From Symbiodinium natans (lineage: Eukaryota > Sar > Dinophyceae > Suessiales > Symbiodiniaceae), in contig CAJNDS010002333.1 in assembly GCA_905221605.1 (NCBI GenBank), forward strand, positions 95,001-159,000: 64,000 nucleotides of DNA, read 5' to 3'. Below are positions 12,901-24,947 of the stretch, one piece after another; position 1 is the first letter of the stretch, and each line of letters begins with the position of its first letter. Position numbers and translations under genes: made by a program. The notes under the pieces are model-generated. The model had not been told where the DNA came from. It ran no database searches and worked only from the letters and a program-made list of their open reading frames with translations.

Positions 12901-15900
12901 GGACGACGTTTGACTTGAATCTGAGCACCAAAGGGAAGCAATGATTTAGGATTTAACCCCAACTCCCTTTCAGCTTTCTGCCACCGTAACATTGACCAAT
13001 GGCGAGCAGCCAGTGCCCAGTACGCCGGCCCGAGTCGCGCCTCCTTTAAGAGCGACCTCACACCACGTTTGAATAAACCCACACATGCTTCAGCGCGCCC
13101 ATTTGTTTGCGGGACTCCAGGATCACCAGTGGTCCTATATATCAGACGAGTTTCACAAAAGGACCGGAAGCGTGCATTGACAAACTCCCCCGCTCGATCT
13201 GAGTGGATTCTCAACACCGGATACCCATGTCTCTGCAAGCGCACCATCATTCTTTGAACTGCCGACAAAACAGTTGTTTGCTGTTTATCCACAATCGGCT
13301 CCACCATAACGAAGTTGATCATACGGACAGGTTGGGTCAAGTGGTCCTTCAGTTCCTTCCAGGATTTTTCAGAAGCTTGGATTTTCAACACCTCTGCCTC
13401 CAGAACTGGCGCAGGTTCCACCGGCGCAGAGTCTTCCTCCTCGAAGTTAGCGACTGCATCGCCTAACCATTCTCCGACACCAGCACCTTCATCTGCCACC
13501 TGATCTTCCACCTCATCCGCATCTTCCTCCTTTTCTGGAGGGCGACCCACATTGGGATCCAACATTGGAAACTGATACACACCAATAACAGCGTGTCGTG
13601 GCTTCTGCTGGTGAGCATCCTTTGAACACTTGTATGGACCCGCTAAGTCCAATGATAAAGTGTAAGCATCCCCATGCTTCCGCCTCAAATGGCGACGCTC
13701 TTTTCCAGCGGCAGACACACAGATTTGACAATCACGTCTGAAAGGAATATGCCCCCTTAGGCAATGGTCACGGAAAGCTCGCTCCTCAGCTGTCAACCTC
13801 CGTAACGTCCCTTCTCGTTCTTCTTTTTTTAACACCATAGCTTCCCGTTCAGCATCGCTTTCATGCAACCATTGTGCCAACCTGTGACGTATGCTTTTAA
13901 CCAATCCAAACGCCCATCGCGCCCATACGGAGGATTGTCCAATACGCTCTTCCAGGGTAGAAGCGAATGTTGCTGACCACGGAACAACCACGCGAACTTG
14001 TTCCAACGATTCCCATAGTTCCATATCAGACACCAGGAAAGTCGTAGGTTTCACCAGAGCATGTCCCAACGCTCCTTGATCAAAATGTGCAGCGTACATT
14101 CCATAACGCTCACAAAAGCTTTTCACCTCTGGCCAACTCCAGAAGGTAGGACTTGAGAGCCCTTCCTGAGAACCATCCACCAGATCCTCAGCACTCAAGA
14201 CCGTTTTGCCGTTCTGAGAGAAATCTTTCCCTATGAGTTCAGGGTCCCCAGGGCTTTCCATGCCAAAGAAGACAGAACTTCCATTGATGACTTCAGCAGT
14301 TCCACACCTTGAATGCACCGCCACGTCATATAGGAAAAGCATCTTCAGAAGTAAAACACCATCCTTTTGAGCTAATTCTTGATGTGGCCAAGGAAGACTT
14401 TTTAACCCCAACCGTTCAGGCCCACAGCGTCGGCGTAATACAGGTGGACCACCGTCTTCACCTCTCAACCTTGACACTGTCCTGCATGGAGGTCCTCCAA
14501 CCACAGCAACCACCTTTCCTTCAGCCGCCAGATGCAGAAGATACTTCCAGACGCTCGAATTATGTAGGTCACCGCCTTTTGTCAAATCCAGCTCCAGTAC
14601 CTCCACATCCCGACTGGGAAAATGCCATTTTTGTTTCCCCGAAAATAGGTGTACCACCACCCTTTTTGCTCGTGCCAGCCGTCTCCTTTTATGACGGTTG
14701 AAAGGCAACGCCGCAATATCTCCACGTGGCAACAGCTCCATCAGCATATTTTCTGGTATATCCCCATAATACCACCGAAGAAATCGCCAACAAGCCTGGA
14801 CGAACTCCTCCTCATTCGCTGATGCTGTCCGCGCTGCGCTTTGCAACGGCGTTTTTACAGCCACCTCGTCGTCCGTATTCGGACACCCTTGAACCATACG
14901 TGCCACCTTCAAAGCTTGCTTTGGTGAACACCAATCCATTTCATCAATGATCTGAAGCGCCACCTCCTTTTCTAAACAAGGGCACCCATTCAGATCACGA
15001 ACGCGAAGTTCCCCCAGAACAGGATGTGAGGCTGTGCACTTGCCACCACGCCACTGAACTCTGAGACCAACCAAGGCGCTCGCTTTGCCAATTGGCACTA
15101 GTGGATCTACCATTTCAGGAGTTACCAGGGTCCCACCTGGGGTAATACACATCTCCCGAGATCCAACAGCTAAAGACACCAACACCTTTTGCTGCGGAAG
15201 CTGTTCTCCAGGACGAAGTGATCTGAGAGGATGTGATGCTCCCGAGTCCAACATGCCCATTCCCGAACACTCATTGGTGTCAGAAACCCTGGCCACATGT
15301 AGAACGCATACTCCTCGGCCTTCTCCCTGCTTCGGCAACAACGTGGCATCCGACGAACCGACTCCACAGTCCGCCCTTCCATTCCTCCATTGAGAATGGG
15401 ACCAAGATACACGCTGCCTTTCAGCATGCAAAACCATTTTTTCAGCTGTTTTGTAATCCATAACCAAACAGCCATGTTCAAACCACAAGAGCTGGTCCAG
15501 CGAAGATTTTGCACCCACGTGACACATCCCATTGATCACAGTGAGGTTCGCCCCAAACTCCAAAAACAACCAGAGAGGGATAATCAGGGGCCCATTGTCT
15601 TCCCTAATCAACGTCCCTTTCTCTGTAATCCTCATTGTCACACCACCAAGCGCGCTTTGCACCATAACAGTAGTGTCGGGTAAACATTCCCATGGAAAAA
15701 GCGTCCGCACAAGATGCGTAGCAGCTGTATCCACCAACGCCACTCTCCCTTCCTGCTGAAGCAGCCCAGAGCCACATAACATTCGAACACTGGGATCCCC
15801 GCTTGATGCTGACTGTTCTGATGACAGCTTCATAGATTTCAGCACTTCTAACGCTTCAACAAGGACCTGATTGGCCGTTGATGGCGATGAGGGACTTGCA

Positions 15901-18900
15901 GAACCTTTATCCAATCCCGCATTAGCCGTCTCATCTCCCCCTTCAGCTACCTCTGCCTTTTTGGCATTTCCCCATTTCGCACCTTTGCCGCCCTTTCCCC
16001 CTTTGGGAGAATTCCCTTTAGATCTACTCCTCTCAGGATTTGAGTCCACATTGGAACTTGCACCATCCTTATATGGACATTGTGGCTGCAGATGGCCAAC
16101 GGCCCCACACTCAAAACATCTTCCTCGCTCAAGGGAGTCTTTGTCATGGCGGAATTTGCAGCGGGATCCGAACTTGCAACCTGCATCGGTCTTCCCATAC
16201 ATCCAACAGAAAGGACGTTCACCATCTCCGCTGTACCTTTTTCCTTTCCCTTTGCCTTTGTCACCCTCCTCCGTCTCGTCACCAGTTCCCTTTTGGGCCT
16301 TAACCTGGCCCTTTTCTTGGCGTCCGAGTCCTGCTTCACCTCTTGTTCACCAGCACTATGCAGTAGCAGTTCAAACTCTGCCTGTAACATTTCAGATAGT
16401 TTTGTCGCAGTTTCAGAGGTCGGCGAGTAGTCCACCCCCAATTTCTCCCGAAAGGATGCCACTCTGAAATGAACCGTAGGGTGTTTCGCCAGCAACGCGG
16501 ATGATAAACCATCCAATCCCTTGATAAGCAAGGTAGCGTCCGGCTCGGCCGCTCTCAACTCCCTTAATCGGGAACGCCATTGCGCCCATTGACGCACTCC
16601 CTTGATGGCCTCTGAGATCGAGGTTGCTGGAGATGGTTGCACCAAGAAGTTCAACATTGTGCTGCGCTCATTTGCTCCACCTGGTTGGTAGACCGTCAGC
16701 AATTTGTAAAATATCATCACTGACCCCAACATTCGAGTGGAAACGATCTCGGTCTTCAATCTCTCCGGAATCGCCTGTAGCAGTAAAGACACCGCTCTCT
16801 GCTCCAACAAAACATGCACAGTTTGAACCACCTTGAGCCCTTCCAGCTCAGCCTTGATGCCCAACCTTTCCAGCGGAGAAACACTCAACCATTTGGCATA
16901 CGCCTGATACGCCTTTGAGTAGACGCATTGCCACCACACTCTTCCTGTATCTGTCAGCGAAGACAACATTGGTTCGATCATTGCGATCCAATCACCCAGT
17001 GCCGTCGGATTGCTTGGTGTGTAGTCTGCCAAAGTTGGAAGGCTCATCACATGCTTCCCAAGAGCCTCCGGACGTTCGGTTCCAGAACTATCACCAATGA
17101 TTGGCATACCACGTGGCACCACTGCTCCAGGAGGTAAACTGACCCTACCACCAGGCCCTTGAGGCAGTCCATGTCCTATACCAGGCGGAACAGCTGTGAG
17201 CGGAACCTTTTCTAATTCCAACTTCCCAGCGACCATTTTCCACCGATACGGAACATCATCCACCATTGTATATCCACCCGATCCTGCTGAGTTCTCTTGC
17301 GTTGCAGTTTCCCGAGCTGAAACAAAACCGGGCTGGTTCCCCACAGGTGCGGCAGAACCATCAGCACCTGATGGCAAGGAAGTAATCGGAACATGTGTTA
17401 AACCAGGTGGTCCACTTGCATATCCACCACTTGCAGGACCTCCCGTGGGGTAATTCAATGGAGGCAATCTGGAGGGTTTCTTCCCTTCAGCTACATGCAT
17501 CATTGGCACTTCTTTTTCATCCTCCACTTGAACATCCCCCTTCCTGGACCCAGGCAAGGATTGAAGATCACAACCCTTTGGCAGGTCGTAGCCCTCAATA
17601 GGCAGCCATGTCCCATCAGGCAACACAGTCCAAAAACCACCCATACCATCCGTGTAGAAAACTTGTCCTGGCAGGTACTGCTTCTCTGGAGTCATTCCTA
17701 GAGGATATGCAGTGTTTGCGTCCACCACTCCAGAGCTCCGTGCCCTTGAAGCTGACCCAGATGCAGCAGAGGTATAGCTTTTCTCCTCCACCCGATGCAA
17801 CCTGTTCCCCAGCTCCTTTGTTTGCGCAAGCAATTCTTTCAGCGCACGCTTTACCACCGCCATATCTTCACTTTGTTCTTCACCACCAACATCAGGAATG
17901 AGCTCTTCGTCGGCTTGCACTCCACCAATAGTACCTCGTTCCATCTGGCCCATTAAGCCTGACGACGGTCTTTCAACAGGTGCAGGTTCCTGACCCAAAA
18001 GATCTTGCAGCGAAGGCGGCCTCCTCGTACCTTCACCACTTCTATCCCCTCCGCTCGCAGGAAGACTTGCCGGCCTTGATTGCCTAAGTCTCATTTCTTC
18101 TTGAGCCCGCTCGCTCCAGAAAGGATTTGCTGCTTGAACCGGAACCACTTCGTTTTCCACCTGAGGCGTTGGTTGTATCATTGCAACCTCCCTACCATCT
18201 GTCAGCACTTGTACCATTTGTTGTCGTTCATCACCCCCATCACCGTGATTTCCTTCGGCTTCATTGGCCGTTGGCGACAGTCCAGGCTCAGAGCGACGCC
18301 GCATCATGTCCATGGCGTTAAACAAACGAAAAATCTTTACCAATTCCGCAGGAAGCCTAATTTGGGCTCATAACCTACGGGGGGCAACCGCAGGAGGACA
18401 GGGAACAAAACAGTCAACCCCAACAGAAGCCCTTGATTCCCCTGGAACAACCAAAGACAAAACCCAAAGCACAACCAAACACACCTTTTCTGTAGGGCGC
18501 ATTGCCCAGGTTTCTTGAGCCAAAAGAATTTCCGGGTACATTGACCCTTACAACTCCCAACACCAACTCCTTTCTACAATACCAGCTGCAGCTCCGCACC
18601 CTAAACCCTAAACCCTAAACCCTAAACCCTAAACCCTAAACCCTAAACCCTAAACCCTAAACCCTTAACAAACAACCACCCCTCCAGGTGGGAGCACTCC
18701 AGGCCACTGGAGAGCTTGGTGAACTGGAGCCTTGCTGGCGCTCAAGCCCCCCCCAGAACCCTTCGTCCCCGAAACCATCAAAAAGCCCATACCCCCACCT
18801 CCAAACCTCTGCATGTGGTGCCGTGTCACTACCCCTTCCCCCCCCCCCCCAATCCCCCCTAGGCAAAACCTGCAAAACCTTGAAAACTCTAAGCCGCAAA

Positions 18901-19307
18901 CCCCAAACCCTGAAACATCCTAGAACCCAAAACCCCCAACCCTTAAACCCGTAAAGCCTAAAGCCGAAAACCTTAAGCCCTCGTTTTCGGCTTGTTCAGG
19001 CCGTAGGGCTTTAAAAAGAAGGGTGCTTAGGGGATCTCCCTCCTGAACCTCACTCGGGTAGGTCGGGTCCAGGTAGGCTATCGGGGGTTGGGTTTGGCTT
19101 CCCTCATGTGCCAACCATGTGTGCGTGCTCCGATGCTTTCCCAGTGAACGTAGACTCACGCACATGTATGTGTACATAAATACATATGTGCATTATATAT
19201 ATATATATGTATTTATGGTAACCCACCAAACAACAACCTACCTACCTTGATTTTACTCGTGAATAACGGCCTAATATATATATATATATGTATATGTATA
19301 TGTATAA

Positions 19308-19369
<62 letters not shown>

Positions 19370-19920
19370 ATATGTGGCATGGACCTTTAGGGTCTATTTG
19401 GCACTCCCCTTTTGTTTGCTATTTAAACGGTTCAATTCACACATACAATTTGTAGGGTTTAGGTTTAAGGCAAAATCTATGGCTTAGGGCTAGTTCGGTT
19501 CACGGCTAAGGGCTCCCATGTTTGGCATCACATCTCTTATTTTCCTAGGGCTTCGCCACCTACCATCTCATTCTAGGGTGTAAGTTTTCCGTTCAACCCT
19601 CGTTTAAGGGTGTGGTGTTTGCCATAGATATACTACTTTAAAAAATCAATAATAACATAAATAACTGCTGGAAATGACAAACCCTGAGCGCCCTCAAGTG
19701 TGTTGCTTTAAATAAGACGATAACATACTTCTTTGTCAATACTGTTGTTTTAGCCGCTTTTCGCCTTTTCCTATTAGTATTGTTTTTGCTTACCTGATAT
19801 AACACGAAGGAAGGGAAAAAAGGGAAGACACCACTTCATCTCGATGTGTTTATCTCTTCTTTCCTTCCCTCTCAAGCTTTTTTTCAATCTCTCTCTCTCT
19901 CTCTCTCTCTCCTCGCTCTG

Positions 19921-19962
<42 letters not shown>

Positions 19963-20372
19963 TCTGCCATCTCTTGCTCTCTCATCCCTCCCCTCCCCTC
20001 TTTCCTCCCTCCCCTTCTTTCCAAAACTGTCTGCGGACAATAAGGAATAACAGAGAACAAAAAGGAAAAGATAGGATGAAAGCAGATGGTGGGGACAGGA
20101 AGGGAGAACTCCTCTTTCGCTCGGCTCACACGTTTTCTCTTCCCTTGCCTTCATCCTCTGCTCTTCTCCCTTTTCTCTTCATAAGAAGAAAGGACAAATG
20201 AAAGGAAACGAGAGCTCAGGGAAAGCAAGACGCCCTCGCTCTCATCATCTGCCCTTCCTCGACTGCATTGTCTCCATCTCTCTCCCTCTCACCCTCCCTC
20301 CCTCTCTACTTCCGCAAATTCCCTTTGGCCAGGGAAAGAAAGACTGAAAGTAAGAGAGAAAGTAAGAGAGAA

Positions 20373-20417
<45 letters not shown>

Positions 20418-20429
20418 GGGAGAGAGAGT

Positions 20430-20482
<53 letters not shown>

Positions 20483-23400
20483 GGGGGATGAAAAGAAGAA
20501 GAGATGAAGAAAGCAGCAGGGCTTTGTCCCCGCCTCTGTTCATTCCTTGTTCTTCTCTCCTGTCTCATTGGTGATCAGTGATGAACCAAGAAGATCTTTC
20601 CGTTCTTTCATTTTCTTTTTTCTGGTGGAAAGCTAAGAAGCAGAAGGAGAGGAAGGAACGTGGAGAAATAGAAAGAGAAGCAAGAACGAAAAGAACAATA
20701 CGCAGAAATGACGGAGAGAAAAGGAGAACTGCAAGCCCAGCGGAAGAAGAAAATAGAAAGAGAGAGAGAGAGAGAGAAGAGATGAAGATAAGATAAGGGT
20801 GAAAAGGTGAAAAAAAATGAAAACAACAATCTAAAAGCAAAGTAGCTAAACAAAACCTTCTGGCTCACCCCTTCAACTCTAAACCACCCTAAACCCTCGG
20901 TATATTGAGATATAACAGCACAGTTCCCGTAGCATGCTATATCAGAAAACCATTTCTTCCTACGAGATGTACAACCGCCTAAAACACGGTGACGAAAAAT
21001 ATAACAGTGCAATGAGGCGTCTGAAAAAACTTTCTGGCTTGCCCCTTCAACTCTAAACCACTAAACCCTCGCTATGTCAAGGCTTAACAGCACAGTTCCC
21101 GTAGCATGCTATGTCATTTCTTCTTACGAGACGCACAACATAAACCAAGGTTTCGTACACTTTTTGTAGTCAGGATGTGATACCCTGTTGCTTTGGACGA
21201 GTATTATGTAAGACCTTATGCGCCTGTGAGTCTTGCGGATACTTGGAAAATAAGCATTACCCGTGACAAATGGTAACCATGACGGGAGATTTGTGGGAAC
21301 CATTAAGAATGAAAAGCAAGATACTTGCGAGCAACTACTTGCAGCCTGCTGGTCTCAGGAAATCGCGAAAGGATATTTGTCCCTGGGGCTTACAGTAAAT
21401 GATTTTCCGCATTGCCCTATGCGCTCGAATACTTCTTAGTCTTATGGTTCGTTCTCCGCTATCGGTATTTGTTTGATATGCCATGAATTTATCCTATATA
21501 CACAGATGATGTGGGCACCTATTCTAAGTACTTTCTCTTTGCGGCTTGCTGACTGAGAGATGTTTTCAGGTGTGAAAAGGCCTCACGCGCCAACATCTGC
21601 TTCTGGACAACAAAGTAGAGATAATATGTTTTGCGAAGGGGGGGCCAAGACAGTGCTTAATCGGCCCTGGGTTTGACGATTGAAGATTGAAGACACCGGG
21701 GAACTCTCCCCGGAGCATCTTCAATCCAAGACCCATGCCGATTAAGCACTTCGGCCCAGGGTTAAAAGCCCAGGATTGAAGATGCTCCGGGGAAAGTCCC
21801 CGGGCATCTTCAATCTTCAATGTTCAAACGCAGGGCCGATTAAGCACTCCACCTGCTGCTTAATCGGCCCTTGGATTGAAGGTTGAAGATTGAATATGCC
21901 ATGGAACTCTCCCCGGAGTATCTTCAACCCCAGACCCCTGCCGATTAAGCACTTCATCTGCCTAATCGGCCCAGGGTTGAGAATCTATGATTGAAGGTGC
22001 TCCGGAAGAGTTCCCGGGCATCTTCAATCTTCAAACCCAGGGCCAATTAAGCAGGTGGAGCGCTCAATCGGCCTTGAGGCCGAAGGATCAGGATTGAAGA
22101 TGCTCGGGGAGAGTTCCTCGGCATCTTCAATCTTTAATCTTCAGACCCAGGGCCGATTAAGCAGCTGGAGCGCTTACTCGGCCCTGGGGTCCAGTAGTTC
22201 AATATTTCATATGCTCTGCTAAAGTTTTCCGTAGCATTTTCAAGCCCCCCTCCCAAAGACCCATCCGTATTTTGGTGTTTGGGATACCGAAGCAATGTAA
22301 GCCAAAGCTAAATGAAAGGGAAGAAGTCCCTTTTTCCTCTGCCTATCTTCTTCCTCCCACTCCTCTCTTCCTCTCCTATTCTTCTCTTAGCGTAGAGCAT
22401 GGAATGATGAGAGGGAAAGGGTAAAAGCGGATGAGAAAAGTGACAGAGAGGGCAGGGCGAAATCTTCATTTCCTTACCTTCTTCGTCCCTCTCACCTCTC
22501 CTTCTGATCGTTCTCTTGCTTTCTCATTTGAGAAGGATGTGGAAAGGAGGGAAGGGCAGGGCATGGAACCATCCCAATGTTGCTGTTCTTAGGGGCCTCG
22601 GGAGTTGGCAGGGGCTCCCGGGAGCCTCCCGAACGTAGGGGCCTTTTAGAGGCTAGAGCTTCCAGTAGCATCCAACCCTCCCTCCCAGCTCGACATGAGA
22701 CCTTGCCTCTCCTCCCCCACCTCTTCGTTTCCTCGTAGAAAGAGACAGATCATAGTCCGCCATCTTATCATGCCCTCATTCTCCTTGCTTAAGCTTGCCC
22801 TTTCTATCCCCCTACTTAATGGCAAAAGGAACAGAAGAGGAAAGGCTCATGGGCTAGACACGAGAAAAGCGAGAGCGGAGAAGGGAGGAGAACGAACATG
22901 GACAAAGAAAGGGAGGAGAGCTAGTGGGAGGATAGAAAGATAGAGAGGAGAAATGAAGGACAAAGACCGTGGAAGAAAGGAGTGAGCGATGCTCGGGACA
23001 TATGTGTAAGGGGTGAGGAAAAGGAACAGTGGATAACAAAAACAAGTGTCCTGCTTTCCCTCTTCTCTTTCCTTCTTGATCTTCCCTGACCCCTTTTTTG
23101 TTCTCCAAGTGCTCTTTTCACGATCGCTTCCCTCTTCTTCATTGTTTCTGTTTCCTTCACCCTGTTCCCCTATCTGTCGCTCTTCCACTGTCTTCCTTCT
23201 TCCTCTTCTCCCTAATTGTTGTCTCCTTCTCTTTGCTCCTCTATCTGTCTCCATCTCTCTCACTCCGGTGCCCCCCGGTGTTTTCTGTTCATTGCTCATC
23301 CTTTCTGACTGTACGAGGCAGACCCTGTACAAACGATGGGTCCTGTTCTGGACATGGTCCCGCACTGCCTCTTTCCACACACTCCAAACCCCTCTGAGCC

Positions 23401-24889
23401 TCCCCCAAGAGTTTCAGGCGGCCTTCAGAGAGCGTCTCCCAGGGGCCTCCAAGAGCCCCCATATTGCTAAGAAGAAAAACCAGAGAAAAGACCACAGAGA
23501 CATGTTGAGAAGTGTGGAAGGTAGTTACAAGGAGCAGGAGAAGTCTCCTTCATTCTCCTTGCTTGGCCTTGCCCTTCTTCTACCCCCCCCCCGTGGCCGG
23601 CTTAAATAGGGTTTATTTGGAAGCTGGGAGTCGTGTTTTGGTGTGGTAGATAGAAAGGAAAGGGCATGAGAAAGTAGCGAGAGGAGCTCTTCAATTCACT
23701 TCCTTATCTCCTATGCTCTTTTCCTTCTTTATTCTTTATTGCAACAGGAGAAGACAGGAAAAGGGCTTCCATTCCCCTCATCTTCCTTTCTTGTGTTTTT
23801 GTCATTTAGAGGGGAACAGGAGAAGAGAGCGAGAGAGGAGGAGAGAGGAGCGATACAGGGAATCCAATTTCAATGGAACAGCAAAGAAAAGAATAGAAGA
23901 GAGATGAATAGAGAAGAGGGAGAGACAAAACGAGGCGCTGAGAAGATGGCACTCTTCTTTATCTATCCTATCTCCCTTATCTCTCCCTTCCCTCTTTCTT
24001 TTCGAAATAAGAACAACTAAAGAGGAAGAATTTATGAAAAGGAGACGAGTAAGGAAAAGAGCAGAAGAGATAGGCCGAGAAGAGGGATGTGATGAAGTAC
24101 GGCAAGGTCCACGTGCAAGGAGTCACCCTCTGCTTTACCTTCCACTGCTTCATCATACAAGTTCCTTTCTTGTGTTTTATCAGTTAAACGGAGACAGAAG
24201 GAGAGAAGGGAAAGGGAAGTGAGAGAGGAGAGACAACAAGGAGGCCATTTTAATTTTCTGGAAGGGTACTGAACAGAAGAGAGGAGACAAGAAACAAGGA
24301 GACGGAGGAACACAACAAGGCGCAAAGAAGATGGCACTCTTCTTTATCTATCATCTCTACCTTCCTTGTCTCTCCCTTTTCCCTCTTATTAAAAAGGACA
24401 AGACCTCTTCGCAGATAGGTGCCCTCTCTCCTCTTCAGGAAGCCCCCTTGCCCTTATTTTGCTTGCTTTCTGAAACGACAAGGAAAACAACACATAGAAA
24501 GAGAGGAAATGGAAGGAACCAATAGGCAGTGGAGCTCTTCAATTTCTTTACCTATCTCTTTTCATCTTTTTTCTTTTTTCATTCAACAAGGAAAAGAAGC
24601 TTCCTTTTGTGTGTTTTTGAGATTAAAAGGAGAACAAGAGAAGAGAAGGGAGAGAGAAAGGAGAGAGGAGAGATCAAAAGGAATGCAAACTCTAAAAGGA
24701 AGAGCAATGAAAAGAATGGAAGACAAATGAGGACAGGCGAGGGAAATGCAAAAATCAGGCAAGGAGAAAATGGTGCTCGTTTTCATCTTTCCTCTGTTTC
24801 TTATTCTCTTCTCTTGTTCATTTCCGTTAGAAAAACACAAAAGGAAGAACAATGAACATGTAAGCAAACCCAGCTGATGCTCATGATTG

Positions 24890-24947
<58 letters not shown>

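Larger units (their letters stand above)
1513..18600 (-). mobile_element. Copia-type retroelement fragment, split by a nested element
   Basis: The minus-strand coding region runs from 18343 down to about 1615 and is interrupted at 2773-12802 by a younger element. It contains gag, CCCH and CCHC zinc fingers, two protease-like domains, a methyltransferase-like domain, integrase, then an oxygenase-like domain. No reverse transcriptase, RNase H or LTR is present. Both ends abut CCCTAAA arrays (1413-1510 and 18597-18664). Integrase upstream of where RT should be is the Copia order. It lies antisense in intron 1 of the esterase. Confidence 0.75.

Noticed and set aside
18579-18585. CTGGTAT on the minus strand as a Copia primer-binding site
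   Set aside because: Only six bases match the tRNA-Met complement and no LTR borders it, so it is not listed as a feature.
22695-24855. Several 60-190-residue frames on both strands
   Set aside because: All are S/L/F or R/E/K-rich products of purine/pyrimidine-biased DNA, with no motif and no supporting neighbours.
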